Positions 24,526 to 32,076 of a DNA stretch of 32,320 bases are shown piece after piece. Position numbers and translations under genes: made by a program. The notes beneath the pieces are model-generated. The model was not told the DNA's origin, did not search any database, and saw only the letters and a program-made list of their open reading frames with translations. This stretch comes from JADLFV01 sp964471555. Its GTDB lineage: Bacteria; Planctomycetota; Phycisphaerae; Phycisphaerales; Phycisphaeraceae. Within the stretch, counting starts at the first letter, position 1. Each line of letters opens with the position of its first letter. Location of the stretch: positions 1 through 32,320 of the forward strand of contig CAYYGM010000039.1 in assembly GCA_964471555.1 (NCBI GenBank). Direction: 5' to 3'.

Positions 24526-25497
24526 CTACTCCCGATAGACGATCGACGCGCTTTCCAGCACGTGTTCGTCGATGCGAATGTTCAGCTTCTCGGCCACGAT
24601 CAGGTTGACCGCCACCTCATAATGCGGCGTCATGATGCGCGGGGGCGGCTCCGTTTGCGGCCCGGTCAGCATCTGCCGGGTCAACTCGGCGACCTGTTCG
24701 CCCTGGGTGGTGGTTTCGATGTTGATCCCGATCAGGGCCCCGGCCTTGACGAAGGCGCTGGAGAAGCCGAACACCGGCGTCTTGTGACGCAGAGCTGTCA
24801 GCAACAGAGCACGGATGCTGGCGGCGTTGTAAATCGAAGCGTCCGGCTCGGTCCAGATAATGGTCGGTTGCAACTTCAGCAAGGCGTTGATGGCCTCGGC
24901 CAGCGAGTCATAATCATCAACCGAGATGGTCACCAGTTCGCAGTCCTTCGGCAGACCCTCTCGCAGTTCCTTGATACGTGCTTCGTTCTGGCCATCACCG
25001 CGATCGTGAAGCACGCCGATGCGATGCGAGACGGGTATGGCGCGATGGATCAGCGACAACTGGTCCGGCAGCGGCACGTCGGTACTGATGCCGGTGCAGG
25101 GCCGGCCTTCGGTCAAACCAGCCAGTTGCGGCTGCGAAACCATGGCATACAACAGCGGCACCTCAGGGTCCAGACGTTCGTGCACGTATACGGTTGCCGG
25201 CGTGCCCAGCGTGATGACGGCCGCCGTGTCGCGGTAAAGCATCGAATTCAAATCCGAGCGCTGCACCGACGGCAGTTGCGTCATGTTGCAGTCGTAGCCG
25301 AGGCCGGCCAGCTTTTTCGCGCAGGATTCATAGGCCTCCTGGTAGGGTGTCGCGTTACTGCTGAGCACGATCAACACACGATCGGCTTCTGCCACAGTGG
25401 CCGGCAACCCCCAGACCAGCGCCGCCAGCCAGCAGACCGCCCAGACGCGCCATGGGGCGCGTTGTTCGGTGTAATTCATCTTCGGGCCTCGTTTCAT
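24526..25497 (-). CDS. ABC-type substrate-binding protein (ABC_sub_bind group), orphan
   Basis: 323 residues from ATG 25497; ATG 25479, with GAGG 8 bases upstream, is an equally good start. The signal segment VWAVCWLAALVWGLPATVAEA precedes a two-lobed periplasmic-binding fold. VLIVLSSNATPYQEAYESCAKKL, VITLGTPATVYV, GISTDVPLPDQLSLI, RIGVLHDRG and TPVFGFSSAFVKAGALIGI match the family usually labelled ABC transporter substrate-binding protein (PF04392-like). No permease or ATPase gene is near, so transport is unlikely to be its job here. It sits between a TonB receptor and a sensor kinase, 11 bases downstream of the receptor stop. A ligand-sensing role upstream of the kinase is my inference. Confidence 0.85.
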   Translation of the reverse strand: MKRGPKMNYTEQRAPWRVWAVCWLAALVWGLPATVAEADRVLIVLSSNATPYQEAYESCAKKLAGLGYDCNMTQLPSVQRSDLNSMLYRDTAAVITLGTPATVYVHERLDPEVPLLYAMVSQPQLAGLTEGRPCTGISTDVPLPDQLSLIHRAIPVSHRIGVLHDRGDGQNEARIKELREGLPKDCELVTISVDDYDSLAEAINALLKLQPTIIWTEPDASIYNAASIRALLLTALRHKTPVFGFSSAFVKAGALIGINIETTTQGEQVAELTRQMLTGPQTEPPPRIMTPHYEVAVNLIVAEKLNIRIDEHVLESASIVYRE

Positions 25498-25508
25498 CAA
25501 TGGCTGCT

Positions 25509-27575
25509 TTAAAAGTTGACTTGCACGCGGCCGAAGAAGGTCCGGCCCGGGGTTTCATGTGGGTTGGTGGTGGTCAGGGGCTGCACGGCGAAGCCCGCTT
25601 CGTCGAGCACATCGCTGACGCCGAACATCACTTCACCGCGGCCCTGACAGATCCGCCTGGACAAGGTCAGGTCCAGCCGATGGTATTCCTGTGTCGGCGA
25701 AGATTGATCGGGGATGGTGAAGGTGTCGCAGGCGGTGCTGTACTTGTAGTTAGCCGCGAAAACAAAGTCTTGCGGCAAGCGCCACAAAACATTGACGCCG
25801 AACTTGTGCGTGGCCGGCGCGAAGCTGCGGCTGTCCTGGTTCGTGTGGTCCAGGTCGAAGCCGTTGTAGCTGTACCAGAGGGTTAAGGTGGCCTGAGGTA
25901 ATTTCCACTCCAACGAGGTGTCGATGCCGTACGCATCAGCGCCGCCCTGGTTGGTCAGATCCAGCATGACCGGCGGTGTCGGGGTGAGAAGTCTGTAACC
26001 GACCAGGTCTTCGTAGCGCTGGAGGTAAGCATCGGCGCGCAGCGTCAACTCATCGCTCAAGCGGCCGGTGTAGCCGGTTTCCAGCGCGTAGATCTGCTCG
26101 TTATCCACGTCGCCGGGATCAAGAAAAATGATCCGGGGCGTATTGGGAGGGAAGGGTGGCGAAGGCGCGATATCGCGCGAAGCGATCATCTCACGGATCC
26201 CCGGCATCATGGCGCGGAACGCCTTGGCCCCAGCCAGGCGCAGGACATGGTTCTGCTGATCGTCCAAGGCGTACAGTGCCGCCAGTCTGCCCGACCAGTC
26301 CGCGCCCGTGCCGCTGTAATAGTCCACCCGAGCCTGACTTTCCAATGTGAAGTGATCGTTCATCTGCCAGCGGTCGATGACGAACAGACCGGCCCAGTAT
26401 TCCGTCAATGGGGCGTCCAGCAGGACGAAATCCGAGGGGCTGATCTCGCTCTGATCCGCATGGACCACGCGCAGGTTGCCGCCCACCGTGACCTCGTGCC
26501 CCTGCCCGGGATTGAACTGGTACTGACCTTCCAGATCGTTTTCCACGATCGCGTAGCGCCACAGGGCCGACTCATCCACGTCCTGATAGCGGCCGGACCA
26601 TTGCAGATAGATGGATTGGTCGGAGTCGATGTCGTGCTCGAGTCGGATGAAGTAACGCGCTTCTTCGCGGCGCGAATCCTCGCTGGGATAGACACTCAGA
26701 TAGTCATAGGGCCCCCAGTTTTCGTGGAGGGCAGCCAGGCCGAAGCGCCATTGCGTGTCGGGCGTGGCGTGATAGAGGACTTCGCTGTCGAAGATGCTGC
26801 GGCGGTTGAAGTCTGTGGAGGTAAAGTCGTCGTGGTTGATCGCGTCCTCAGAGCTTTCGTGATTGGCGTAAGCGCCGCTGATGCGCCACAGCCATTTGCC
26901 GCTTTCGGCGCCCCAGCGAAATTGGTTGTAGGTGTCTCCGTACTCGTTGACGGTGCTGGAAGTCAAGACGCCCAGGGTATCCTGCGGATCCTTGGTGATG
27001 ATGTTGATCACGCCGTTGAGGGCGTTGGCGCCCCAGGCCGCGCCGCCGGGACCGCGCACCACTTCGATGCGATCGATGTCCTCCATGATCAGCGGCAGGT
27101 CGATCCAGTTGGTGCTGCCGTAGATGGGGCTCATGGCGTTGCGGCCGTTGATGAGCACGAGGGTGCGGTCGGTCTGCTGGTGATGCAGGCCGTGCACGCC
27201 CACGATGTAACGGTTGCGATCCACGCGTAGCACATCGACCCCGGGCGTGAACTGGAGCACCTCCGCGACGTTGGCGGCGCCGCTGTAGTGGATCATGTCG
27301 CTGCTGAGAATGTCCACGGGCACACTCGACAGGTTGATCGGTTGGCGGTGTCGCGCAGCACTGATGACGGTGGGCATGTCCGCGAACAGCAGCAATTCGT
27401 CCGCGCCGTCGATATCGGGAACGGACGCCGATGCTGACGGATCCGTTGTGGCGTCGGTGTCGGCGTCAGCCCGGGGCGTCATGAGCAGAAGCCAGAGCCC
27501 GACCCAGGTCCAGAGAATCGCCGCCGCAACGGTCATCTGATGCTTGTGAACGATAGTGGTTGCTTGGTAAGGCAT
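25509..27575 (-). CDS. TonB-dependent outer-membrane receptor
   Basis: 688 residues. A signal peptide covers residues ~14-39 (TVAAAILWTWVGLWLLLM). A short region leads to the plug domain (~60-200): LLLFADMPTVISAARHRQPI, LQFTPGVDV, LINGRNAMSPIYG, DRIEVVRGPGGAAWGANALNGVINIIT. The rest is a 22-strand-type barrel ending in FFGRVQVNF, with the terminal aromatic residue expected of outer-membrane proteins. The ASR/AARHRQPI signature places it near receptors that occur with sensor kinases in other Gram-negatives (recalled, not searched). It lies 32 bases downstream of a remnant of a related receptor and 11 bases before the binding-protein gene. The ligand is unknown. ATG 27575 is the likely start; ATG 27536 would also leave a signal peptide. 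Confidence 0.93.
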   Translation of the reverse strand: MPYQATTIVHKHQMTVAAAILWTWVGLWLLLMTPRADADTDATTDPSASASVPDIDGADELLLFADMPTVISAARHRQPINLSSVPVDILSSDMIHYSGAANVAEVLQFTPGVDVLRVDRNRYIVGVHGLHHQQTDRTLVLINGRNAMSPIYGSTNWIDLPLIMEDIDRIEVVRGPGGAAWGANALNGVINIITKDPQDTLGVLTSSTVNEYGDTYNQFRWGAESGKWLWRISGAYANHESSEDAINHDDFTSTDFNRRSIFDSEVLYHATPDTQWRFGLAALHENWGPYDYLSVYPSEDSRREEARYFIRLEHDIDSDQSIYLQWSGRYQDVDESALWRYAIVENDLEGQYQFNPGQGHEVTVGGNLRVVHADQSEISPSDFVLLDAPLTEYWAGLFVIDRWQMNDHFTLESQARVDYYSGTGADWSGRLAALYALDDQQNHVLRLAGAKAFRAMMPGIREMIASRDIAPSPPFPPNTPRIIFLDPGDVDNEQIYALETGYTGRLSDELTLRADAYLQRYEDLVGYRLLTPTPPVMLDLTNQGGADAYGIDTSLEWKLPQATLTLWYSYNGFDLDHTNQDSRSFAPATHKFGVNVLWRLPQDFVFAANYKYSTACDTFTIPDQSSPTQEYHRLDLTLSRRICQGRGEVMFGVSDVLDEAGFAVQPLTTTNPHETPGRTFFGRVQVNF

Positions 27576-27607
27576 TCATGTGCTTTCTGGACCCATCTCG
27601 GGTGTCG

Positions 27608-27940
27608 TTAGAAACGCATCCGCACTCGTCCGAAGAAGCTGCGTCCGGGCGTGTTGTGGTCGGGAGCGCCGATGTTGCGGGTGGTGGCGAACTGGCCGTC
27701 ATCCAGCACGTCGCTGATGATGTGGATCGGCCCGGGCGAGAAATCGATCGGTTGCACCTGGCGCGAAGCGCGGATGACAGGGGGAATGTCGGCGAACAAC
27801 AGTATCTCGTTGGGAGTGTCGGCCACGTGTTCGCTCTGCTGTGTCAACGCAACGGCCGCGCCAACCGCGGCTCTTGTCATGGCTGACTGGAACAGCAAAG
27901 TCTGGATCGTGTTGGCCAGATTTCGACACGATCTGTACAT
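27608..27940 (-). pseudogene. TonB-receptor remnant: plug start joined in frame to barrel end
   Basis: 110 residues from ATG 27940 (GGAGG 12 bases upstream); the frame is open to 28027. A hydrophobic N-terminus (SAMTRAAVGAAVALT) is followed by ILLFADIPPVIRASRQVQPI, which matches residues ~60-91 of the adjacent full receptor at 18 of 32 positions. It then passes directly into SDVLDDGQFA...TPGRSFFGRVRMRF, matching that receptor's last 35 residues at 18 of 35. About 560 residues of plug and barrel are missing. At the join both parental sequences would carry AGCGA, a possible micro-homology. The frame is intact, so a short translated product is possible, but it cannot be a receptor. The ~50% identity says its parent was a different receptor from the neighbour. 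Confidence 0.75.
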
Positions 27941-28097
27941 GCTTATGGCCCGCCTCCGGCAGACTGTGCTGACAGCCTGCAGACCGGACCCCCTACACGC
28001 GGCAATGCCCGCCCGTGTATTCGGCATCTTCGACAGAAACGTGACAGGGCTTAAGCTCGGTAAAGTTTGCCCGGTTGCTCAGATGTGCGGGGACATG

Positions 28098-29258
28098 TTA
28101 TCGGCGGAGGCCCGCAGCACGCTTTGACCCCTCGCCCGGCATGGATGACTGGCGAATGGTCAACTCCGGTTCGAAACGCACCGCGTGACCATGCGGACAT
28201 TTACCTTCCAGTGTGTCGATCAGCAGATCGGCTGCGGCAGAACCCGCTTCGGCGGTGGGCGGATCGACCGTGGACAGCGGCGGATTGAAATACTCACCGA
28301 TGTCGCCGCTGTGATAGCTGACCACCAGGAAATCTTTCCTCGGCGTCAGTCCCTCTTCCACCAGGGCATGAATGCCCGCCATCACCAGGCGTCCACCCAC
28401 GCCCAGCAGTCCGTCAGGATGCGGTCGACCCGACGCCAGCGCTTCCTTGACTGCACGATAGCCTTCACCCATCCAGTTGTGATTGGCTGGGTCCGACCAC
28501 AACACCAGAGGCTCGGGAACATTCATCTCTTTGGCGCCGGCCAGATAGCCCTTGACGTTGTTCACGAACGGCGGATTGGGGTGTCCGCCCAGGATCCAGA
28601 GATTGCGCGCGCCTTGCTCGCAAATGTGTTTGGCGGAAAGATAACCGCCGCGAAACTCATCGGTCACCACCTGTCCGACGCGCGGATCTTTGAAGCGATG
28701 CTCGATGGAAACCACCGCCATGCCGCGATCCAGCCAGGAGCTGATCCACTCATCCGGCATCTGTCGGGCAGCGTGACTGACCACCGCGATACCCGGTACG
28801 CCGCCGGGAATGCTTTGTGGTCCCACCATGCTGGCGCTCAGATCGCGCCCCGAAGGCCGATCGGTGAATAGCGTACTCAGCAGCACGTGATAGCCGCGCT
28901 CCATGGCGCGATAGGCGAACGCTTCGCCGGTGACCGCCGAGTGACGGTCGCTGATCTGATGCATGCACAGCACCAGCAGCTTGCTGGCCGGTTGCTTCAA
29001 CTGCGTGGCGAAGAAGTTGGGGTGATACTTGAGCTGATGCGTGGCCTTGAGGATGAGCTTCTCCGTCTCCGTGGCGATCCGTCGCTCCTTGGCCTTGCCG
29101 TTGAGCACCGCGCTGACCGTGGAGATGCTCACGCCCACCTGCTGGGCGATGGTCTTGAGCGTGACGGGCGTCTTGGAGTCGGTGGTGGTAATGGGTGTGG
29201 CCCTTGGTGCGGTAGCTTTGCACAAATCGGCACAAAAAGCCAATGACTTTTTGCACAA
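28098..29258 (-). CDS. LacI-family transcriptional repressor
   Basis: Up to 386 residues. The helix-turn-helix is VTLKTIAQQVGVSISTVSAVLNGK (from about residue 32), followed by a hinge (LKYHPNFFATQLKQPAS) and a sugar-binding-type sensor (ILGGHPNPPFVNNVKGYLAGAKEM, DGLLGVGGRLVMAGIHALVEEGL, STVDPPTAEAGSAAADLLIDTL). The start is unclear. No ATG precedes the HTH; TTG at 29258 lies only a few bases from the predicted transcription start, and TTG 29243 or 29225 are alternatives. The 30-residue lead before the HTH is longer than usual. It diverges from the M20 gene and precedes the receptor operon, either of which it could regulate. Its promoter carries repeated GCACAAA motifs, suggesting autorepression. 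Confidence 0.88.
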   Translation of the reverse strand: MCKKSLAFCADLCKATAPRATPITTTDSKTPVTLKTIAQQVGVSISTVSAVLNGKAKERRIATETEKLILKATHQLKYHPNFFATQLKQPASKLLVLCMHQISDRHSAVTGEAFAYRAMERGYHVLLSTLFTDRPSGRDLSASMVGPQSIPGGVPGIAVVSHAARQMPDEWISSWLDRGMAVVSIEHRFKDPRVGQVVTDEFRGGYLSAKHICEQGARNLWILGGHPNPPFVNNVKGYLAGAKEMNVPEPLVLWSDPANHNWMGEGYRAVKEALASGRPHPDGLLGVGGRLVMAGIHALVEEGLTPRKDFLVVSYHSGDIGEYFNPPLSTVDPPTAEAGSAAADLLIDTLEGKCPHGHAVRFEPELTIRQSSMPGEGSKRAAGLRR

Positions 29259-29259
29259 A
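29217..29259. promoter_or_regulatory. repeated TTTGCACAAA motif, candidate LacI-type operator
   Basis: TTTGCACAAA occurs at 29217-29226 and 29250-29259, 33 bases apart (about three helical turns). A further GCACAAA is at 29230-29236. Each ten-base unit is a TTTG/CAAA inverted repeat around CA. The right-hand copy lies just downstream of the predicted transcription start of the repressor gene, where a bound repressor would block initiation. Confidence 0.55.
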
Positions 29260-29270
29260 CGTTGTTCCTA

Positions 29271-29300
29271 AGTATAAAAGCCCTTCGATTGGCCTGTCAA
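29271..29300 (-). promoter_or_regulatory. sigma-70-like promoter of the LacI repressor gene
   Basis: On the minus strand TTGACA (29295-29300) is followed after 18 bases by TATACT (29271-29276). The -35 is perfect and the -10 is 5/6 to consensus. Transcription should start near 29264, only a few bases before the first possible TTG codon, which implies either a nearly leaderless message or a start further downstream. Confidence 0.7.
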
Positions 29301-29351
29301 GGATTATTCGGCTTTTGCCCGCAAACCCCTTGCATTGGGCAGCAACAGGGT

Positions 29352-29380
29352 TTGACAAAGCCCCTGGCGGGCCTTAATCA
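29352..29380 (+). promoter_or_regulatory. weak promoter candidate for the M20 gene
   Basis: TTGACA (29352-29357) is followed after 17 bases by TAATCA (29375-29380). The -35 is perfect but the -10 is poor. It lies about 70 bases upstream of ATG 29448, in the divergent gap opposite the LacI gene, so one repressor could influence both directions. Confidence 0.3.
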
Positions 29381-29447
29381 AGGTTGCCTGACCCGGCACG
29401 CCCCGGGTGGCGACGACCGCCGACACGCCGGCCGCATGGGATGCACG

Positions 29448-30587
29448 ATGACACAGAGCATGAACGAACCCCGAACCGTCATCGAGTTGTTGCAGGCCAT
29501 GGTGCGCACGCCCTCGGTCAGTGGCAACGAGGCAACTCTCGGTGATGACCTGTTCGATCTGGCCCAACGCTGGAAGCTGGACGTGCAGCGCCTGCCGCTG
29601 CAAGGTCAGCCCGATCAGATTCTGATTTCCGTCGCTGCTGCGCGCTCCGAGGCGCCGTGCTTGTTGTTCGACAGTCACCTCGACACCGTCAGCGTGGAAG
29701 GCATGACGATCGATCCCTTCGCGGCCGAGCTGCGCGACGGGCGCATCTACGGCCGCGGCTCGTGCGATACCAAAGGCACCGGCGCCGCCATGCTCTGGGC
29801 CCTGCGCCGCTATGCCCAGCAGAGCGAACGTCCCAATCGCATCGCGCTGCTGTTCAGCGTGGACGAAGAAGTCGGCATGGTTGGTATTCGCGCTTTCGTG
29901 CGCGATGATCTGCCACGCCTCGATCTGAAACCCGCAGCCGTCATCGTGGGCGAGCCGACGGACATGCACCCGATCGTCGCCCATCACGGCCTCGTCCGCT
30001 GGCGCATCACCACACGCGGCATTGCCGCCCATTCCGCCACGCCTTCAGCCGGACACAGCGCCATCTCCGACATGGTGCAGATCGTCAGCGCCATCGAATC
30101 GCAGTACATCCCCACCGTCACTGATGTCGATCCGCTCACCGGCCCGGCTGCGTGCTCGGTCAACACCATCCACGGCGGCAGCGCTGCCAACATCATCCCC
30201 GATCGTTGCGTCATCGACGTCGATCGTCGTCTGACACCCGCCGAGGATGCCGCGTCCGCCACCGTTGCCTTGCAGCGCATCCTCGCGCCGTTGACGGTCG
30301 ATCACGAGTGTCGTGCCGTGGTGCAGCATCCGCCGCTGACCACGCGCTACAACGCCGCCATCGTGCAGCAGGCCCGTGATGTGCTGGCCGCGATGAAACT
30401 GCCCACCATGACGCTCGGTGTCGCGTTCGCTACGCATGCCGCCTACTTCGATGAAGCTGCGATTCCTGCCGTGGTTTTAGGCCCCGGCGATGCCGCCCCC
30501 GCGCACAGTAAGAATGAATACGTCGAAGCCGCCCAGATCGAGCGCGGCGTCGAACTCTACGAACGCCTGATGCACGCGGCAATTTGA
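29448..30587 (+). CDS. M20 family metallopeptidase / ArgE-DapE-like deacylase
   Basis: 379 residues from ATG 29448 (GGGA 7 bases upstream); ATG 29460 is an alternative. The frame is open to 29262 but that extension is basic and unlike the family. Metal ligands and catalytic residues are in place: His77 in FDSHLDTV, Asp107 in YGRGSCDTKG, Glu140-Glu141 in SVDEEVG, Glu169 in VGEPTD and His353 in PAHSKNEYVEA. His195 in GIAAHSATPS belongs to the lid/dimerisation domain. Members remove acyl groups or cut dipeptides (N-acetylornithine, succinyl-diaminopimelate and similar) with one or two zinc ions in the cytoplasm. An acetylornithine-deacetylase-like role is plausible but not fixed by sequence. Its stop is 3 bases from that of the converging hydrolase gene. 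Confidence 0.9.
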   Translation: MTQSMNEPRTVIELLQAMVRTPSVSGNEATLGDDLFDLAQRWKLDVQRLPLQGQPDQILISVAAARSEAPCLLFDSHLDTVSVEGMTIDPFAAELRDGRIYGRGSCDTKGTGAAMLWALRRYAQQSERPNRIALLFSVDEEVGMVGIRAFVRDDLPRLDLKPAAVIVGEPTDMHPIVAHHGLVRWRITTRGIAAHSATPSAGHSAISDMVQIVSAIESQYIPTVTDVDPLTGPAACSVNTIHGGSAANIIPDRCVIDVDRRLTPAEDAASATVALQRILAPLTVDHECRAVVQHPPLTTRYNAAIVQQARDVLAAMKLPTMTLGVAFATHAAYFDEAAIPAVVLGPGDAAPAHSKNEYVEAAQIERGVELYERLMHAAI

Positions 30588-30590
30588 CGA

Positions 30591-31508
30591 TCAACTACCA
30601 ATGTTGCTCTGCTGCATGCTTTGCACGCTGAACCAACGTGTGGCACAGTGCTGTTGTGTCAATGTGACGCGCCGCCAGAGATCGGGATTCTGCTCGAAAA
30701 CTTCGCGCACCTTGCGGGGGTCGTTGCACTGGCGCGAGCGGTGCATCAGCACCACGTAGCGCGGCAGACCCGGTTGCGACTGCTGACAAATCTCGCACAC
30801 CGCGGCATACGCCTGCTCGTTGGAAAGGTGCCCGCCGTCGGACATGTTGCGGCGATTGAGCCAGGCCGGCCGGCCGCTCGCCAGCGTCATCTGCGCATCG
30901 TGATTGCTCTCCAGACACAACACGCTAACCCCCCGGAAGTGCTCCAGCAGTGCGCCGGGCACGTGCCCCAGATCGGTGGCATATCCCAGCGCGCAGCCGC
31001 CCGCCGAATCAAATCGATAACCAACCACGCCCGCCGAATCGTGCTGTAGATCAATGGGCACGCCGCGCAACCCCGGCAGCGGCTCGAGCGCATCATCAAA
31101 CGTCTGTAGCAATCCGCATCGCAACAGATCACCCGCGCTTTCGATCGCCAGCAACTCAGCCGCGTGCTTGTGATGCACGAACAGGCGAATGCGGTGCTTG
31201 AGCAGCGTGCGCGTCCAGTGCGGACGAAAGTGATCCTGGTCCAGGTGCGTCAGGCAAATCGCTTCGATGTCCGTCAACTCGACGCCCGCTTTTTGCAGAC
31301 GTTGGGCCGTGGTGCGCGGCCCGAACCCGGCATCGATCAACATCGCACGGCCCGCATGTGTGACGACCGTGCTGTTGCCCCCGGACCCACTACCCAGCAC
31401 GCAAACGCCGAGCGACGAGGACGAAGCCGCCGCTTCGGTCAACCGCAGTTGCCGCTGTGTGGTTTGTGGTGCGAACAAGCCGAGTTGCATGGGTGACTGT
31501 GCCGGCAT
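30591..31508 (-). CDS. metallo-beta-lactamase-fold hydrolase, YycJ/WalJ-like
   Basis: 305 residues from ATG 31508, with GAGG 5 bases upstream. After a ~33-residue extension the protein reads GVCVLGSGSGGNSTVV, MLIDAGFGPRTTAQRLQKAGV, ICLTHLDQDHF, YATDLGHV, LCLESNHDAQML-type segment (LESNHDAQMTLASG) and GGHLSNEQA. These follow the order seen in YycJ/WalJ-type MBL proteins, proposed nucleases or phosphodiesterases. The metal motif is H88-x-D90-x-D92-H93 instead of the common HxHxDH, so one histidine ligand is replaced by aspartate. The N-terminal extension MQLGLFAPQTTQRQLRL is unusual. A perfect -35 box (31559-31564) lies upstream, but its -10 is weak. Cytoplasmic; the substrate is unknown. Confidence 0.85.
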   Translation of the reverse strand: MPAQSPMQLGLFAPQTTQRQLRLTEAAASSSSLGVCVLGSGSGGNSTVVTHAGRAMLIDAGFGPRTTAQRLQKAGVELTDIEAICLTHLDQDHFRPHWTRTLLKHRIRLFVHHKHAAELLAIESAGDLLRCGLLQTFDDALEPLPGLRGVPIDLQHDSAGVVGYRFDSAGGCALGYATDLGHVPGALLEHFRGVSVLCLESNHDAQMTLASGRPAWLNRRNMSDGGHLSNEQAYAAVCEICQQSQPGLPRYVVLMHRSRQCNDPRKVREVFEQNPDLWRRVTLTQQHCATRWFSVQSMQQSNIGS

Positions 31509-31823
31509 CCGTGCCTCATGGTTGCGTTGCGATTGATCTTCACGCCGGCCGGTGTCGTTGTCAACCCGATTGCCGAACCAACAAACCGCGCACCGCTTAA
31601 GTCTCTCCGACTCCCGGCGCGTCCTCCAGCCTTTTCCCCGTCGCTAACAATTTAATATTTAACTTAAATATGATCTTGCTCGCAGACGCCAGAGGTTATG
31701 TGTGTGGGTTTGCGAGTGGATTTGTACGTGGATTGATGCGCGGATTGGGGCGTGGGGAATTGTGAGACGTCCGGTGCAAATGATTGATTGCAAGACGTCC
31801 ATCGCATGACGGCAATTCCGAGG
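31509..31823. other. gene-free stretch upstream of the MBL gene
   Basis: No credible gene. It includes a TTGACA-like box for the MBL gene (31559-31564, minus strand) and an AT-rich patch at about 31647-31674 (TTTAATATTTAACTTAAATA) that could be a promoter or protein-binding region. Its boundary on the right is the repeat element. Confidence 0.55.
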
Positions 31824-31839
31824 TTTAGAGCAGAAAAAA

Positions 31840-31940
31840 GAACTCACCACAGAGGACACAGAGAGCACAGAGAAAAACTGAATAGACTCGAATTCAAGCA
31901 TATTGAGCTCTGTGTCCTCTGTGTTCTCTGCGGTGAATTC
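31840..31940. repeat. inverted repeat 1 of the composite element
   Basis: The arms at 31840-31872 and 31908-31940 are 33 bases each and complementary at 28 positions, with a 35-base loop. They are built from the purine-rich units CACAGAG / GGACACAGAG, which on translation give ENTEDTE. Confidence 0.75.
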
Positions 31941-31984
31941 CGGTTCTTGTGGGAGCTTTTCGAGCCCCTGCCACAATTGGATTC

Positions 31985-32053
31985 GCCACGAAGGCACGAA
32001 GGGGAAAACCCATACACCTGGTCCTGTCTTCGTGTTTTTCGTGTCTTCGTGGC
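31985..32053. repeat. inverted repeat 2 of the composite element
   Basis: The arms GCCACGAAGGCACGAA (31985-32000) and its near complement (32038-32053) match at 15 of 16 bases around a 37-base loop. The CACGAAG unit translates as HEDTKNTK on the minus strand. Confidence 0.75.
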
Positions 32054-32076
32054 TCATTCTGTTTTCTGCTCTTAAA

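Larger units (their letters stand above)
31824..32076. repeat. composite non-coding inverted-repeat element (MITE/REP-like)
   Basis: About 253 bases bounded by near-identical inverted ends: TTTAGAGCAGAAAAAAGAA (31824-31842) and, on the other strand, TTTAAGAGCAGAAAACAGAA (32057-32076). Inside are two separate hairpins, listed on their own. Translated, it gives the low-complexity peptides HEDTKNTK and ENTEDTE, often mis-annotated as proteins in environmental bacterial genomes. There is no transposase. I read it as a dispersed repeat, perhaps a miniature element moved in trans; copy number cannot be judged from one window. Confidence 0.7.

Noticed and set aside
24508..27230. Plus-strand frames of about 330 residues opposite the binding-protein gene and the TonB-receptor gene.
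   Set aside because: They have compositions typical of reverse-complement translation and overlap well-supported genes completely.
28028..28097. A possible GEMM-type (cyclic-di-GMP) riboswitch, because GGGCAAAC occurs on the minus strand upstream of the receptor operon.
   Set aside because: The second conserved block (GACGCAAAGCC-like) and the closing stems are missing, so the match is only eight bases.
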